From positions 118,001 to 182,000 of the forward strand of contig NZ_JAJAWH010000010.1 in the NCBI RefSeq assembly GCF_020531965.1: DNA of 64,000 nt, written 5' to 3'. This stretch comes from Pseudorhizobium xiangyangii. GTDB lineage: Bacteria; Pseudomonadota; Alphaproteobacteria; Rhizobiales; Rhizobiaceae. Below the pieces are notes generated by a model, which saw only the letters and a list, made by a program, of their open reading frames with translations, was not told the DNA's origin and did no database searches. Position numbers and translations under genes: made by a program. Of the stretch, positions 19,808 through 28,599 are shown one piece after another (within the stretch, counting starts at the first letter, position 1; every line of letters starts with the position of its first letter).

Positions 19808-20035
19808 TTAGACAGCGAACAGGAGAAGGAGAGCAACGAGCAGCGAGAAGATGCCCAGAGCTTCCGTAACGGCGAAGCCGAATACCAGACGGCCGAACTG
19901 GCTGTCAGCGGCGGACGGGTTGCGCAGGGCACCCGACAGGTAGCTGCCGAAGATGTTGCCGAGGCCAAGAGCCGTCCCGGCCATACCGAAGCAAGCGAGA
20001 CCTGCGCCGATGAACTTTGCTGCTTCCGCTTCCAT
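19808..20035 (-). CDS. atpE: ATP synthase F0 subunit c
   Basis: 75-residue proteolipid forming the rotor ring. Two membrane helices flank the polar loop RNPSAAD, and the proton-carrying carboxylate is Glu58 in [18 protein letters not shown]. The glycine-rich first helix ([19 protein letters not shown]) is typical. The acidic residue with no extra Na+-ligand pattern indicates proton coupling. The atpB start lies upstream across a 69-bp gap and b' follows 83 bp downstream. Confidence 0.97.
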   Translation of the reverse strand: MEAEAAKFIGAGLACFGMAGTALGLGNIFGSYLSGALRNPSAADSQFGRLVFGFAVTEALGIFSLLVALLLLFAV

Positions 20036-20104
20036 GAATGAACTCCTTCGAAATGGTTGTTGCGGCGGGTAACTGGCGCCTCAAGGCGCCAATGTGGTTA
20101 TTCC

Positions 20105-20857
20105 TTAGTGACCGCCCGGATGGACCGCGTCGTTGAGGTACATGCAAGTGAGTACCGCAAAGACGTAGGCCTGCAGGAAGGCGACGAGGAATTCTAGACC
20201 CGTCAGAGCGACGGTCATGATCAGTGGCAGGATGGCGCCGCCGATGCCGAGCGCGCCGAGTGCACCGAGCGAGGCGACGAAGCCCGAGAAGACCTTCAGC
20301 GTAATGTGGCCGGCCAGCATGTTGGCGAACAGACGCACGGAGAGCGAGATCGGACGGGACAGGAAGGAAATGATTTCGATGGTGACGACCAGCGGCAGGA
20401 GAATGCCCGGTACGCCGCTCGGCACGAACACGCCGAGAAAGCGCAGGCCGTGCTTGTAGAAGCCGTAAACCACGACGGTGCCGATCACGAACAGCGCGAG
20501 CGCGAAGGTTACGATGATCTGGCTGGTGATGGTGAAGAAGTACGGGAACATGCCGAGCATGTTCGCCGTCAGCACGAACATGAACAACGAGAACACCATC
20601 GGGAAGAACTTCATCCCGCTGCTGCCGGCCCCTTCACGCAACATGCTTGCGATAAACTCGTAGGACATTTCGGCAAGCGACTGCGCCCGACCCGGAACGA
20701 GCCCGCGCTGCGACGTTGCGAAATAGAGGAAACCGGCTGCACTGGCGACGGTCGCAACCATGAAGAGCGACGCATTCGTGAAGGAAAAGTCCATTCCGCC
20801 GATTTCGATCGGCACGATCTTCTGGATCTGGAACTGATGGGTCGGATCGTTAGCCAC
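20105..20857 (-). CDS. atpB: ATP synthase F0 subunit a
   Basis: 250 residues with five to six membrane helices. The essential arginine is Arg175 in [14 protein letters not shown]; the C-terminal helix with [16 protein letters not shown] is typical. It forms the proton half-channels against the c-ring. The start is GTG 20857, with AGAGGA about 8 nt upstream; there is no better ATG. It follows atpI at a 72-bp gap. Confidence 0.97.
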   Translation of the reverse strand: MANDPTHQFQIQKIVPIEIGGMDFSFTNASLFMVATVASAAGFLYFATSQRGLVPGRAQSLAEMSYEFIASMLREGAGSSGMKFFPMVFSLFMFVLTANMLGMFPYFFTITSQIIVTFALALFVIGTVVVYGFYKHGLRFLGVFVPSGVPGILLPLVVTIEIISFLSRPISLSVRLFANMLAGHITLKVFSGFVASLGALGALGIGGAILPLIMTVALTGLEFLVAFLQAYVFAVLTCMYLNDAVHPGGH

Positions 20858-20929
20858 CGCTTATCCTCTTTCCTTCGCCGCGCAGGTCGCGCTTTATATT
20901 CGCTTGCAGGACAGCCCTTGAGCCGGCCC

Positions 20930-21280
20930 TCAGCCTTTTTTCGTCTCGTCCTTGTCGGCAAGCGGTGACGGCGCCACCATTCCTACCGCACGAAGCACAT
21001 TCAGTACCGCGGCGCAAAAACCAAGAAGGAGCATGATAATCAGCCCCCACGGCTTTGACGCCGGCCAAACCAGTCCGAGAAGATAGCCGAGCATGGCGCC
21101 AACCGCGATTGCGGCGATGAACTCGGAAGAGATCTTCAGTCCGAGAGCCATCCCTCGACGGCTTTCCTCGCTCTGAGCATCTTTCCGCGCTTCAGCCGCT
21201 TCTTCCACACGCTGTTCCGCCAATTCGGCGGATAGGCGCTTGCGACGCTGCTCCAGACCGTCGTCCCGGTTGTCCGTCAT
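20930..21280 (-). CDS. atpI: ATP synthase accessory protein AtpI
   Basis: 116 residues, ATG 21280 preceded by GGGAGG 6 nt upstream; the frame is open to 21349 but without a ribosome site. After a charged N-terminal region come two membrane spans (LKISSEFIAAIAVGAMLGYLL-like and PWGLIIMLLLGFCAAVLNVLR). AtpI assists c-ring assembly and/or Mg2+ supply in other bacteria. First gene of the F0 cluster; the promoter at 21400-21428 probably serves all five genes. Confidence 0.9.
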   Translation of the reverse strand: MTDNRDDGLEQRRKRLSAELAEQRVEEAAEARKDAQSEESRRGMALGLKISSEFIAAIAVGAMLGYLLGLVWPASKPWGLIIMLLLGFCAAVLNVLRAVGMVAPSPLADKDETKKG

Positions 21281-21399
21281 GCGCGACCTCCCTTGCCCCA
21301 TCTTCCCGGCATCCAGTGGTTCTAAGACCGCTTGATCCGTCTGAAACATGCTGACTGCGAGGGATTTCGCGCCTTCCGGCCCGTTTTCAAGTCGGCCGC

Positions 21400-21428
21400 A
21401 ACATAGTTTTGGGAGCCATTATAGTCAA
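21400..21428 (-). promoter_or_regulatory. Likely housekeeping promoter of the atpI-B-E-F'-F cluster
   Basis: On the minus strand, TTGACT (21428-21423) and TATGTT (21405-21400) are separated by 17 bp, a close match to the sigma-70-type consensus, about 120 bp before the atpI start. It lies in the 21281-21549 interval between atpI and the upstream hydrolase gene, which holds no other gene. Confidence 0.6.
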
Positions 21429-21549
21429 GGCATAGAGCGGACGTGTGCCCGGGTTAATTTCTGCTTATAAATCAATTATTTGAGCGACATAGAGCGCACA
21501 GGACGGAAACTTCGGTGAGAATCGGCAGGTCAGCGACGACCAGCCGCAC

Positions 21550-22752
21550 TCAGCTCCAGCCGCCACCGTAGGTCCTGTAGAAGACGTGCAAACCGATGCG
21601 TCCGACCTTCTTCATCGACTTTGCCCACTTGGGACGGACGTAGACAGCATGGTAGTGCGTGGACGATCCGACTTCCTTCAACCAGATCTTGCCGGCCGTG
21701 ACGGCCATGCCCACTTCCCGCGCCATTTTCCAGTGTTCCTGGGACCGGACGCGGTCGCGGATGTTGTCGCAGGCGAAGGAGAATTGGCAACGGTTACGCC
21801 AGTCTTCGTTCTGGTAGACGACGCCGCAGATGGTACTCGGATAGGCGGGATTGCGGACGCGGTTGAGGATGACCTGTGCGACTGCCGCCTGCCCGCGCGC
21901 CGATTCGCCGCGCGCCTCGAAGTAGATCCCGGAAGCTAGGCATTGCTGCTCCTTCGCCGAGAAGGTGTCCTCCGGCAGCGGCGTTGCGGCCCAGGCGTGA
22001 TCCTGCGGGCCGATCGGCGGAATGAACCGCCCCGCTTCCGGCTTCTTCAGAATCGCGTCGAATGGTGATTCGCGTGCGAAGTCCGGCTCAGCCGGCGCGT
22101 ATGCGGTCGCCAGAACGTCGGGTTTGTCGTTTGTCACCAGCCCCGCGATCATCGACGACAGGCCGGTAACTGCGGGCCGCTCTTCCTTGCGGAGGTAGAA
22201 TTCCGCAAGTTCGATAGGCTTCTTGTCGGTACCCGCTTCCGCGAAGGCAATGAGTTGTGTCGACTTTTCGAGCGGCAGCGTCAGGGAACTAGTGCGCTGA
22301 AGCACCGAACCGGCGCTAAATGACTTTGGCGGCTGCATCGGCGCCACCGCGATAATCCGGCCCTTCTTGGATTTTCTGTTGACCCGGTCCTCGTCAGGCG
22401 TGGCCTCTGCGTCGGGACGACCACCGGCAAAAGCGATCTTGCGGCCGTCGGGCATCATCACACCTGCATTGGCGGGCAGATCCATATCCGGAAAGGCCAG
22501 CTCGGACGAATGGACAGAGCCTGCAGGCGACTGGGTGAGAACCATCCGCCATCTGTGGCTGCTGTCCAGCCCCGCCAGAAGATCGGAGAGATCGCCATGG
22601 GCGGCAGCCGACGGGAACGCCAGCCAGCAGGCGAGACCAAAAGCGGCGGGAGCAGTCCAGGCGTTCAGGCGGGCGCGGGACTTGCGACTCAGAACAAACT
22701 TCGAACGCAAAACAAAAGACTCCACAGGCAACGGCGACCTGGAAAGAATCAA
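21550..22752 (-). CDS. SleB-like cell wall hydrolase
   Basis: 400 residues: a basic N-terminus and membrane/signal segment (APAAFGLACWLAFPSAAA, about 35-51), a long variable region, and a C-terminal Hydrolase_2 (SleB) domain from about residue 270 (SAKEQQCLASGIYFEARGES, then AAVAQVILNRVRNPAYP). The conserved Glu in YFEARGE is the expected catalytic residue. It probably cleaves peptidoglycan in the periplasm. The start is a TTG at 22752 with AAGG eight bases upstream; GTG 22725 is an alternative. It shares the strand with kup (80 bp upstream) and the atp cluster but is separated from atpI by a promoter. Confidence 0.87.
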   Translation of the reverse strand: MILSRSPLPVESFVLRSKFVLSRKSRARLNAWTAPAAFGLACWLAFPSAAAHGDLSDLLAGLDSSHRWRMVLTQSPAGSVHSSELAFPDMDLPANAGVMMPDGRKIAFAGGRPDAEATPDEDRVNRKSKKGRIIAVAPMQPPKSFSAGSVLQRTSSLTLPLEKSTQLIAFAEAGTDKKPIELAEFYLRKEERPAVTGLSSMIAGLVTNDKPDVLATAYAPAEPDFARESPFDAILKKPEAGRFIPPIGPQDHAWAATPLPEDTFSAKEQQCLASGIYFEARGESARGQAAVAQVILNRVRNPAYPSTICGVVYQNEDWRNRCQFSFACDNIRDRVRSQEHWKMAREVGMAVTAGKIWLKEVGSSTHYHAVYVRPKWAKSMKKVGRIGLHVFYRTYGGGWS

Positions 22753-22831
22753 TGATTAACCTTGATGAGCCGTTAACAGCCACGGCCCAATTGCCTTTGC
22801 TGCGGGCGTTTTCAGCGAGCTCACGTAATTG

Positions 22832-24733
22832 TCAGATGATGACCTGCGATCCGAGCTCGACGACCCGATTGGCTGGGAGGCGGAAATAGTCCGACGGGTC
22901 CGTGGCCGAGTTGGCCAGCGCGATGAACAGCCGGTCCTGCCACATGGGCATGCCCGATTCCGCTCCAGGAACAAGCTTGCGCCGCCCGAGATAGAAGGAG
23001 GTGGACATGATGTCGAACTTGAAGCCCGACTTCCTCAGTCGCGCCAGCGCGTGCGACACGTTGTGGGACTGCATGAAGCCGAACTGCAGCTCGATCAGCG
23101 TGAACCGCTCCGACAGTTTGGTAATGCGGAATCGGTCCTCGCCGATGATCCTCGGTTGATTGACGGTCTTTACCGTCAGGATGACGTTCCTCTCGTGCAG
23201 CACATGATTGTGCTTGATGTTGTGGAGAAGTGCAGCAGGCGCCGTTAGCGGGTCGCTGGTCAGGAATATGGCGGTGCCGGGAACGAGCACGGGCGCGTGC
23301 TCGCTTCGCCTCTCGATCATTGGCGCAAAGGTCGCAAGCGGCACGTCAATCTTGCGGGTCTTTTCGAAGAGGATGGAGCTGCCACGTCTCCAGGTCCACA
23401 TGATCACCGTGAAGACGATAGCCATGAGGACGGGCACGTATCCGCCATCGTGGAGCTTCAGGAGGTTCGCCCCCAGGAATACCAGTTCCAGCGCCAGAAG
23501 CGGCACGAGCAGGCCCACCGCCCACCACAGCGGCCAGTTCCAACGCCGCCGCACGAACTCGAATGCCATGAGGCTCGTCACCACCATCGCACCCGTCACC
23601 GATATGCCATAGGCCGTCGCCAGCGCTTCCGAACTGCCGAAACTCAGCACCAACCCGGTTACGCCGAGAAACAAAAGAATGTTCACCGACGGGAGGAATA
23701 TCTGCCCGGTATTGGTTTCAGATGTGAAGAGGATCTGCATCCGCGGCAGATAGCCAAGGTGGATCGCCTGCCGCACAAGCGAGAACGCGCCGGTGATGAC
23801 GGCTTGGCTCGCGATGATCGTCGCGGCGGTGGCGAGGATGACGACCGGTAACAGAAACCAGCTCGGGAACATGCGGTAGAAGGGATCGGAGATCGCATCC
23901 GGATGGCTGAGGACCAGAGCCCCCTGCCCCAGATAGTTCAGGGTGAGGGCCGGAAACACCAATGTGAACCAAGCCCACTGGATGGGCCTGCGCCCAAAAT
24001 GGCCGAGATCCGCATAGAGTGCTTCCGCACCGGTGACGGTCAGGAAGACGGCGCCGAGGACCACGATGCCGAGATAACCCTCCCGCAACATGAACTCTAC
24101 CGCATGGACCGGGTTGAAAGAGGCAAGGATACCGAAATCGTCAGAAATGTGGATCAGGCCTCCCACCCCCATCACGACGAACCAGACGGCGGTGATCGGC
24201 CCGAAGAAGCGGGCAACCTGCTCGGTACCCTTGGGCTGGATGGCAAACAGCATTGCGAGAATGGCAAGCGCGATCGGAATGATCAGCGGTTCCGTAGCAG
24301 GGGCCACGAGTTTCAGCCCTTCGACCGCCGAAAGAACGGACAGAGCTGGCGTAATCATCGCATCACCGAGGAAAAGCGCTCCGCCAACCAGTCCCAGGAT
24401 CATCAGAAATGCCCTGTGGGTCTGTCCGGATTTCGTCAGCAGCGCCAGTAATGAGAGCGTGCCGCCTTCGCCGTCGTTATCGGCGCGCAACAGGAACAGC
24501 ACGTATTTGATCGTCACGATGATGGTGAGCGACCAGATCATCAGCGAGATCAACCCGATGATTTCCAGCCGAGTGATACCGTCATCGGCAATCGGTTTCA
24601 GCGCCTCGCGGAAGGCGTAGAGAGGGCTGGTGCCTATATCGCCGTAAACTACACCGACCGACCCCAACGCCAGGGCGAACAGACTGCGGGGGGAAGAGGC
24701 ATGCGAAAGCTCACTATCGGCAGCATGGGCCAT
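22832..24733 (-). CDS. kup: Kup-type low-affinity potassium transporter
   Basis: 633 residues, about 12 membrane helices and a C-terminal cytoplasmic domain, matching the K+ uptake permease (KUP/HAK/KT) family. Diagnostic segments: [21 protein letters not shown] at the start and [16 protein letters not shown]. The family performs proton-coupled K+ import across the inner membrane. ATG 24733 with AGG about 7 nt upstream. Rhizobia often have several kup copies, so the number cannot be assigned. The C-terminal end LGSQVII is complete. Confidence 0.96.
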   Translation of the reverse strand: MAHAADSELSHASSPRSLFALALGSVGVVYGDIGTSPLYAFREALKPIADDGITRLEIIGLISLMIWSLTIIVTIKYVLFLLRADNDGEGGTLSLLALLTKSGQTHRAFLMILGLVGGALFLGDAMITPALSVLSAVEGLKLVAPATEPLIIPIALAILAMLFAIQPKGTEQVARFFGPITAVWFVVMGVGGLIHISDDFGILASFNPVHAVEFMLREGYLGIVVLGAVFLTVTGAEALYADLGHFGRRPIQWAWFTLVFPALTLNYLGQGALVLSHPDAISDPFYRMFPSWFLLPVVILATAATIIASQAVITGAFSLVRQAIHLGYLPRMQILFTSETNTGQIFLPSVNILLFLGVTGLVLSFGSSEALATAYGISVTGAMVVTSLMAFEFVRRRWNWPLWWAVGLLVPLLALELVFLGANLLKLHDGGYVPVLMAIVFTVIMWTWRRGSSILFEKTRKIDVPLATFAPMIERRSEHAPVLVPGTAIFLTSDPLTAPAALLHNIKHNHVLHERNVILTVKTVNQPRIIGEDRFRITKLSERFTLIELQFGFMQSHNVSHALARLRKSGFKFDIMSTSFYLGRRKLVPGAESGMPMWQDRLFIALANSATDPSDYFRLPANRVVELGSQVII

Positions 24734-24946
24734 GGTGCGCCTGGCAGTTGAACGCCAGCCTTTCAGCTAAGGATGACATGAGTATATTGGCAGCGGGCAA
24801 CAATGCCAGAAAGGCTTCTGCCTTATATGCCGCGGCGCAGGGACGAATGCCTGGCGTCCATCTGGCTCCATCAACGGTCAAGATTCTCCGCCTGAAACGC
24901 AGGTTCCCGGCCAGGGTTCCACATACGCCTCAGGCTCTCGGTCTCA

Positions 24947-24971
24947 GCTGGGGCGACGTAATCGCCCCAGC
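24947..24971. terminator. Strong hairpin downstream of mrp
   Basis: Perfect 10-bp stem GCTGGGGCGA/TCGCCCCAGC with loop CGTAA, about 50 bp beyond the mrp stop in the 288-bp kup-mrp interval. It could end the mrp transcript, but neither side shows a T-run, so it may act as a 3' stabiliser or Rho-linked end instead. The rest of the interval (24734-25021) shows nothing else I can support. Confidence 0.4.
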
Positions 24972-25021
24972 CATCACAATCAAGTTGCCCGCCAGCTGTC
25001 GGGAAATTCGGCGCGTAGACC

Positions 25022-26182
25022 TTAGTCGAAGACGATCGCCGGCGCGGGTCGCACGGTGCGGCCCTTCAATTCGGCCCAGGTCCGTTCGGCGATCTTCCGG
25101 TAGATTTCGGCAGACGGGCTGTCCGGCTCGGCAACCACGACCGGTGTCCCGACATCCGACTTTTCGCGGATATCAATCGTCAACGGCACTTCGCCAAGGA
25201 AGGGCACGCCAATCCGGTCCGCTTCGGCGCGCGCACCGCCATGACCGAAGATGTCGTAGCGGGCACCGGTATCCGGTGCGAGGAAATAGCTCATGTTCTC
25301 GATAATGCCGAGGAGCGGTATCTCCACCTTGCGGAACATGGTGATGGCCTTCCTGGCATCGATCAGCGCCAGATCCTGCGGGGTCGACACGATTACCGCT
25401 CCTGCAAGCGGAACCTGCTGAGCCATGGTCAGCTGCACATCGCCCGTGCCTGGGGGCATGTCGACGACAAGCACGTCGAGTTCACCCCACGCCACTTCGC
25501 GCAGCATCTGCAGAAGCGCCGACTGAACCATCGGGCCGCGCCAGATCATGGCCGTTTCCTCATCGACGAGGAAACCCATCGACATGGCTTTCAGGCCGTA
25601 GTTTTCCATCGGCTTGATGATGCGGTTTTCGATCTGCTCAGGGCGGCCGGAAATCTTCAGCAGTCTGGGGATAGAAGGGCCATAGATGTCGGCGTCGAGA
25701 ATGCCGACGCGCAGGCCGTTCGCCTGCAGGCCGAGAGCGAGGTTGACGGCGGTGGTCGATTTGCCGACGCCGCCCTTACCGGATGCGACCGCAATGATAG
25801 CCCCGACCCCGGGCACCCCGGCCTTGACCGGCCGGTTGGGCGCGGGGTGTGAGTGACCATGCGAGGCTGCCTGAGGGGCGGCCGCCTGAGGGGACGGGGA
25901 CGGTGGCGGTGGAGCAGATGGGGAACCAGCCTTGCGATCCGCCGTCAGTGTCACCAGCGCTCCCTTGACCCCCGGGATGGATTTGACCGACCGTTCGGCC
26001 GCCGCACGAAGCGGCTCGAGGTCCTTGGCGCGATCCGAGGGCACGGTGATGGAGAAATAGACCTTGCTGTCCGAGATGAAGACGTCGGAGACCATTCCCA
26101 GAGAAACGATGTCGCCTTTGAGATCTGGCCCACGCACCTTGGCCAGCGTATCGAGCACCTGTTCCTTCGTCACGTCCGTCAT
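25022..26182 (-). CDS. mrp: Mrp/NBP35-family P-loop ATPase (Fe-S cluster carrier type)
   Basis: 386 residues: an N-terminal DUF59/MIP18-like domain (about 1-80), a Pro/Ala-rich linker with HGHSH, then a ParA/MinD-like ATPase with deviant Walker A SGKGGVGKST (134-143), LDADIYGPSIPRLL and VVDMPPGTGDVQLTM. Mrp/ApbC proteins carry Fe-S clusters to apoproteins. Unusually, the usual CxxC after ENMSYF is absent: residues 302-305 read APDT. ATG 26182 has AGGAG 7 nt upstream; the frame is open to 26269 but unlike the family. A 359-bp region separates it from luxR upstream. Confidence 0.94.
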   Translation of the reverse strand: MTDVTKEQVLDTLAKVRGPDLKGDIVSLGMVSDVFISDSKVYFSITVPSDRAKDLEPLRAAAERSVKSIPGVKGALVTLTADRKAGSPSAPPPPSPSPQAAAPQAASHGHSHPAPNRPVKAGVPGVGAIIAVASGKGGVGKSTTAVNLALGLQANGLRVGILDADIYGPSIPRLLKISGRPEQIENRIIKPMENYGLKAMSMGFLVDEETAMIWRGPMVQSALLQMLREVAWGELDVLVVDMPPGTGDVQLTMAQQVPLAGAVIVSTPQDLALIDARKAITMFRKVEIPLLGIIENMSYFLAPDTGARYDIFGHGGARAEADRIGVPFLGEVPLTIDIREKSDVGTPVVVAEPDSPSAEIYRKIAERTWAELKGRTVRPAPAIVFD

Positions 26183-26279
26183 GTCAGCACTCCTGTCGCA
26201 AAGCCCGACCACAACGCATGGCCGTCTTTGGCCGCCTTTATAGGAGCGGGTGGTGGCATGCTGCAACATGGAATGAAAG

Positions 26280-26325
26280 ATGCCGCCCGACGCGGCTGCC
26301 GAAAGCGCTCGGCATCGGGCGGCAT
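26280..26325. other. Nested inverted repeat in the 359-bp luxR-mrp interval
   Basis: The interval 26183-26541 holds no gene I can support. Inside it an 11-bp arm (ATGCCGCCCGA / TCGGGCGGCAT) encloses a second 6-bp stem (TGCCGA / TCGGCA, loop AAGCGC). On the minus strand it is followed by CTTTCATTCC. It could be the terminator of the luxR transcript, 217 bp after its stop, or part of an mrp leader or a small RNA. I cannot choose from sequence alone. Confidence 0.45.
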
Positions 26326-26541
26326 TCTTGCGACCACGCCTCTTCGGGCGCTTTCAGTCCCCTCTGGACCTGCATCTTCGTTGCATGAAGCGTGCCAGAT
26401 GAGAAATCGACGCCCCGAGGCCGGAAAATCGCCACATCTCTCCACTCGGGGAGCGTGTCCTCCAGCCATTTGTTCAATCATTGTGCAGTAAGCCTGCACC
26501 AATGATGTCAAAAGCGGCGGAGAAGTTTTGACGGTGTGAGC

Positions 26542-27273
26542 CTAGTTGATCAGGCCGGTACGCAGAGCGGTCGCAACCGCTTGGGTCCGGTTGACGGAAT
26601 CCAGCTTCCGCGCCGCGCGGTTCAGGTAATGATTGACCGTATGTTCGGAGAGGCCGAGGATTTCCGCGATCTCGGAGCTGGTTTTTCCGGCAGAGGTCCA
26701 ATGCAGACAGTCAAGCTCGCGCTGGGTGAGCGTATCCGCCGGACGGGTGGTAAGGCTTCTGATCTGCCCAAGCTTTTCGTAGACATGGACGGAAAGAAAG
26801 CTCAGCTCCATCATCTGCTGCATGCCGAAGGCCGGGCCGTCGCCGGCAAACGAGACTGCGCCGCGCATTCCCGTACTGTCATGCACTGGAAAGTACGCGC
26901 CGCGCATCAATCCGTAAGGGCTGAATAGCCGCCATGAGACGTCGTCTCCACGCTCCTGGTTGACCGATTCGAGTTCGAACTGAAACGGCAGCGAGGACCC
27001 GCGCAACTTCTTGAATAGCGGACTGGTCGGCAGGAGTTCCTGCTTGTCGAACAGCGTGATCAATTGGGCAGGCCAGTTGGTAATCACCGTGTGCGTTGAC
27101 AGGCTCAGCGATGTCGCCTGAGGCAGGTTGGAGACCATGAAGCTGCGAGCGCCGTATATTTCAATCAGCCCCTTCATGAACCTGAAGACGTCGAACTGTG
27201 TCTTCAGTCCCCCGATCTCACGGAGTTGATCCTCCACGGGCTCGGCCTGAATGAACTTCTCCGGATGAGCCAT
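26542..27273 (-). CDS. Solo LuxR-type transcription regulator
   Basis: 243 residues: an N-terminal autoinducer-binding-like domain (about 15-165) and a C-terminal LuxR helix-turn-helix (TLTQRELDCLHWTSAGKTSS then EIAEILGLSEHTVNHYLN). The HTH is canonical. In the ligand domain the tryptophan of NWPAQLI matches TraR Trp57, but the Tyr and Asp-Pro positions that bind an acyl-homoserine lactone look replaced (LITLFDKQELLPTSPLF), so it may bind another ligand or none. No luxI-type synthase is in the window. It is divergent from the SMP-30-like lactonase gene with a 259-bp shared region. Confidence 0.88.
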   Translation of the reverse strand: MAHPEKFIQAEPVEDQLREIGGLKTQFDVFRFMKGLIEIYGARSFMVSNLPQATSLSLSTHTVITNWPAQLITLFDKQELLPTSPLFKKLRGSSLPFQFELESVNQERGDDVSWRLFSPYGLMRGAYFPVHDSTGMRGAVSFAGDGPAFGMQQMMELSFLSVHVYEKLGQIRSLTTRPADTLTQRELDCLHWTSAGKTSSEIAEILGLSEHTVNHYLNRAARKLDSVNRTQAVATALRTGLIN

Positions 27274-27389
27274 ATGTCAAAATTCTCGACTACCTAACGA
27301 CGCCGCTATCAAACACGGGCCGAATCGGATGGAAATGATACGATTGTGAAAGACCTCGAACCAGCAGGCGCCCCGCAAATATTTGATGT

Positions 27390-27457
27390 TCTATCACCTT
27401 CTGCGAATGTAACAGGCATATCGAAGCGCAGCAAATACCAATGACGTTTGTGATAGA
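27390..27457. promoter_or_regulatory. Spaced inverted repeat in the luxR/SMP-30 divergent region
   Basis: TCTATCAC (27390-27397) and GTGATAGA (27450-27457) form an exact 8-bp inverted repeat 52 bp apart in the 259-bp region between the two divergent genes. Paired half-sites at this spacing can serve DNA looping, but a chance origin is possible. Confidence 0.3.
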
Positions 27458-27532
27458 TGATCAGTTCTTCTGGCGCAATACCGCAGACCCCACAAAGACC
27501 GTGCAACGTCCTCGAGCCTCCAGGAGCCAACC

Positions 27533-28420
27533 ATGCCACATATCTCGTTCGACGGCTTTGCCCTCTCCGATACCGTCAGCGAACTGGGTGAGGGGCCGAG
27601 CTACGAGCGGGAAACCGACACGTTGTGGTGGTTCGACATTCTCGGCAAGATTTTGCACGAGCGGGAAATCGCATCCGGGCGGGAGCGGCACCACTCGCTG
27701 CCGGTCATGGCCAGCGTGGTCGCACGCATCGACGCGGAACGGCAGCTGCTCGCTACCGAAAAAGGCATCTTCATTCGCAGCCGGCGCGATGGAAGCCTTA
27801 CTCCCTACTGCGAACTGGAACCCGGAAACACGTCGAACCGGTCAAACGACGGGCGCGTCCATCCCAGCGGCAGCCTTTGGATCGGGACCATGGGAAAAGG
27901 TGCGGAACAGGGCGCCGGTGCGATCTACCACGTTGCACGCGAAGGGGCGGTGACCAGGCTGATACCGGACGTCAGCATCCCGAACGGGATCTGTTTTTCG
28001 CCCGACGGCGCCACCGGCTATTTTGTCGATACCAGGATCAATCATCTGATGCGCGTGCCGCTCGATGCGTCCACAGGCCTTCCCACCGGCCCGGCGACCC
28101 TGTTGGTGGACACAAGCCAACGGCAAGGCGGAATGGACGGCTCTGTTTGCGACAGTGACGGCAATATCTGGAATGCCCGGTGGGGCGCCGGAGCGGTGGA
28201 TTGCTACACACCCGCCGGCACCTATCTGGAGGGCTTCGCACTGCCTGCGCAGCGCACCACCTGCCCCGTATTCTATGGCGCCGCTCTCGACCAGCTCGGT
28301 GTCATCTCGGCATGGGAAGGGCTTGATGAACGGCAACGCGCCGAAGACAAGGAGGCCGGGAAATTCTTCTGCCTGCAGGTCGGCGCGAAAGGTCTGCCGG
28401 AACCATCCTTTCGTATCTGA
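27533..28420 (+). CDS. SMP-30/gluconolactonase family lactonase
   Basis: 295 residues of the six-bladed SGL propeller. Seen: SELGEGPSYERETDTLWWFD (with the metal-binding Glu in GEGP), the RSNDGRVHPSG loop with the family Asn/Asp, IPNGICFSPDG and VDTRIN, and GGMDGSVCDSDGNIW (metal Asp). The fold binds a divalent metal and opens sugar lactones such as glucono- or galactono-lactone. AGGAG lies 7 nt before ATG 27533. No sugar dehydrogenase or transporter is adjacent, so its substrate is not inferable. Divergent from the LuxR gene. Confidence 0.92.
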   Translation: MPHISFDGFALSDTVSELGEGPSYERETDTLWWFDILGKILHEREIASGRERHHSLPVMASVVARIDAERQLLATEKGIFIRSRRDGSLTPYCELEPGNTSNRSNDGRVHPSGSLWIGTMGKGAEQGAGAIYHVAREGAVTRLIPDVSIPNGICFSPDGATGYFVDTRINHLMRVPLDASTGLPTGPATLLVDTSQRQGGMDGSVCDSDGNIWNARWGAGAVDCYTPAGTYLEGFALPAQRTTCPVFYGAALDQLGVISAWEGLDERQRAEDKEAGKFFCLQVGAKGLPEPSFRI

Positions 28421-28464
28421 CGCTGGTCATATGTGCGTCCAGGGGAACTGAACCTGGCTGCGCG

Positions 28465-28485
28465 TTTTGGCGGGCAGCGCCAAAA
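28465..28485. other. Hairpin between SMP-30 and PRC-barrel genes
   Basis: 8-bp perfect stem TTTTGGCG/CGCCAAAA with loop GGCAG. The order of A and T tracts does not fit a plus-strand intrinsic terminator (T-run is on the 5' side), so its role is open. Confidence 0.35.
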
Positions 28486-28501
28486 ACGTGGAATTTTCAG
28501 C

Positions 28502-28526
28502 GGAACCATTCACTACCCGGACCATT
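28502..28526 (+). promoter_or_regulatory. Possible EcfG/RpoE2-type promoter before the PRC-barrel gene
   Basis: GGAAC (28502-28506), 18 bp, then TT (28525-28526), fitting the loose GGAAC-N18/19-TT form recognised by the general-stress sigma factor of rhizobia, but CATT replaces the usual CGTT. A weaker GGAAC-N18-TT lies at 28444-28468. It starts about 95 bp before the PRC gene. Confidence 0.3.
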
Positions 28527-28599
28527 GTCCTATCGAACCGTAAGGCGAGGCTTCTGTTTCGCTGGACGTTCAGCGCAATGATTAGAAGGTAGGTTCGAT

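Noticed and set aside
26183-26541. Small minus-strand frame in the luxR-mrp interval
   Set aside because: Composition is not protein-like (scattered Cys, Pro and Trp), with no ribosome site; the region is better explained as leader and hairpin.
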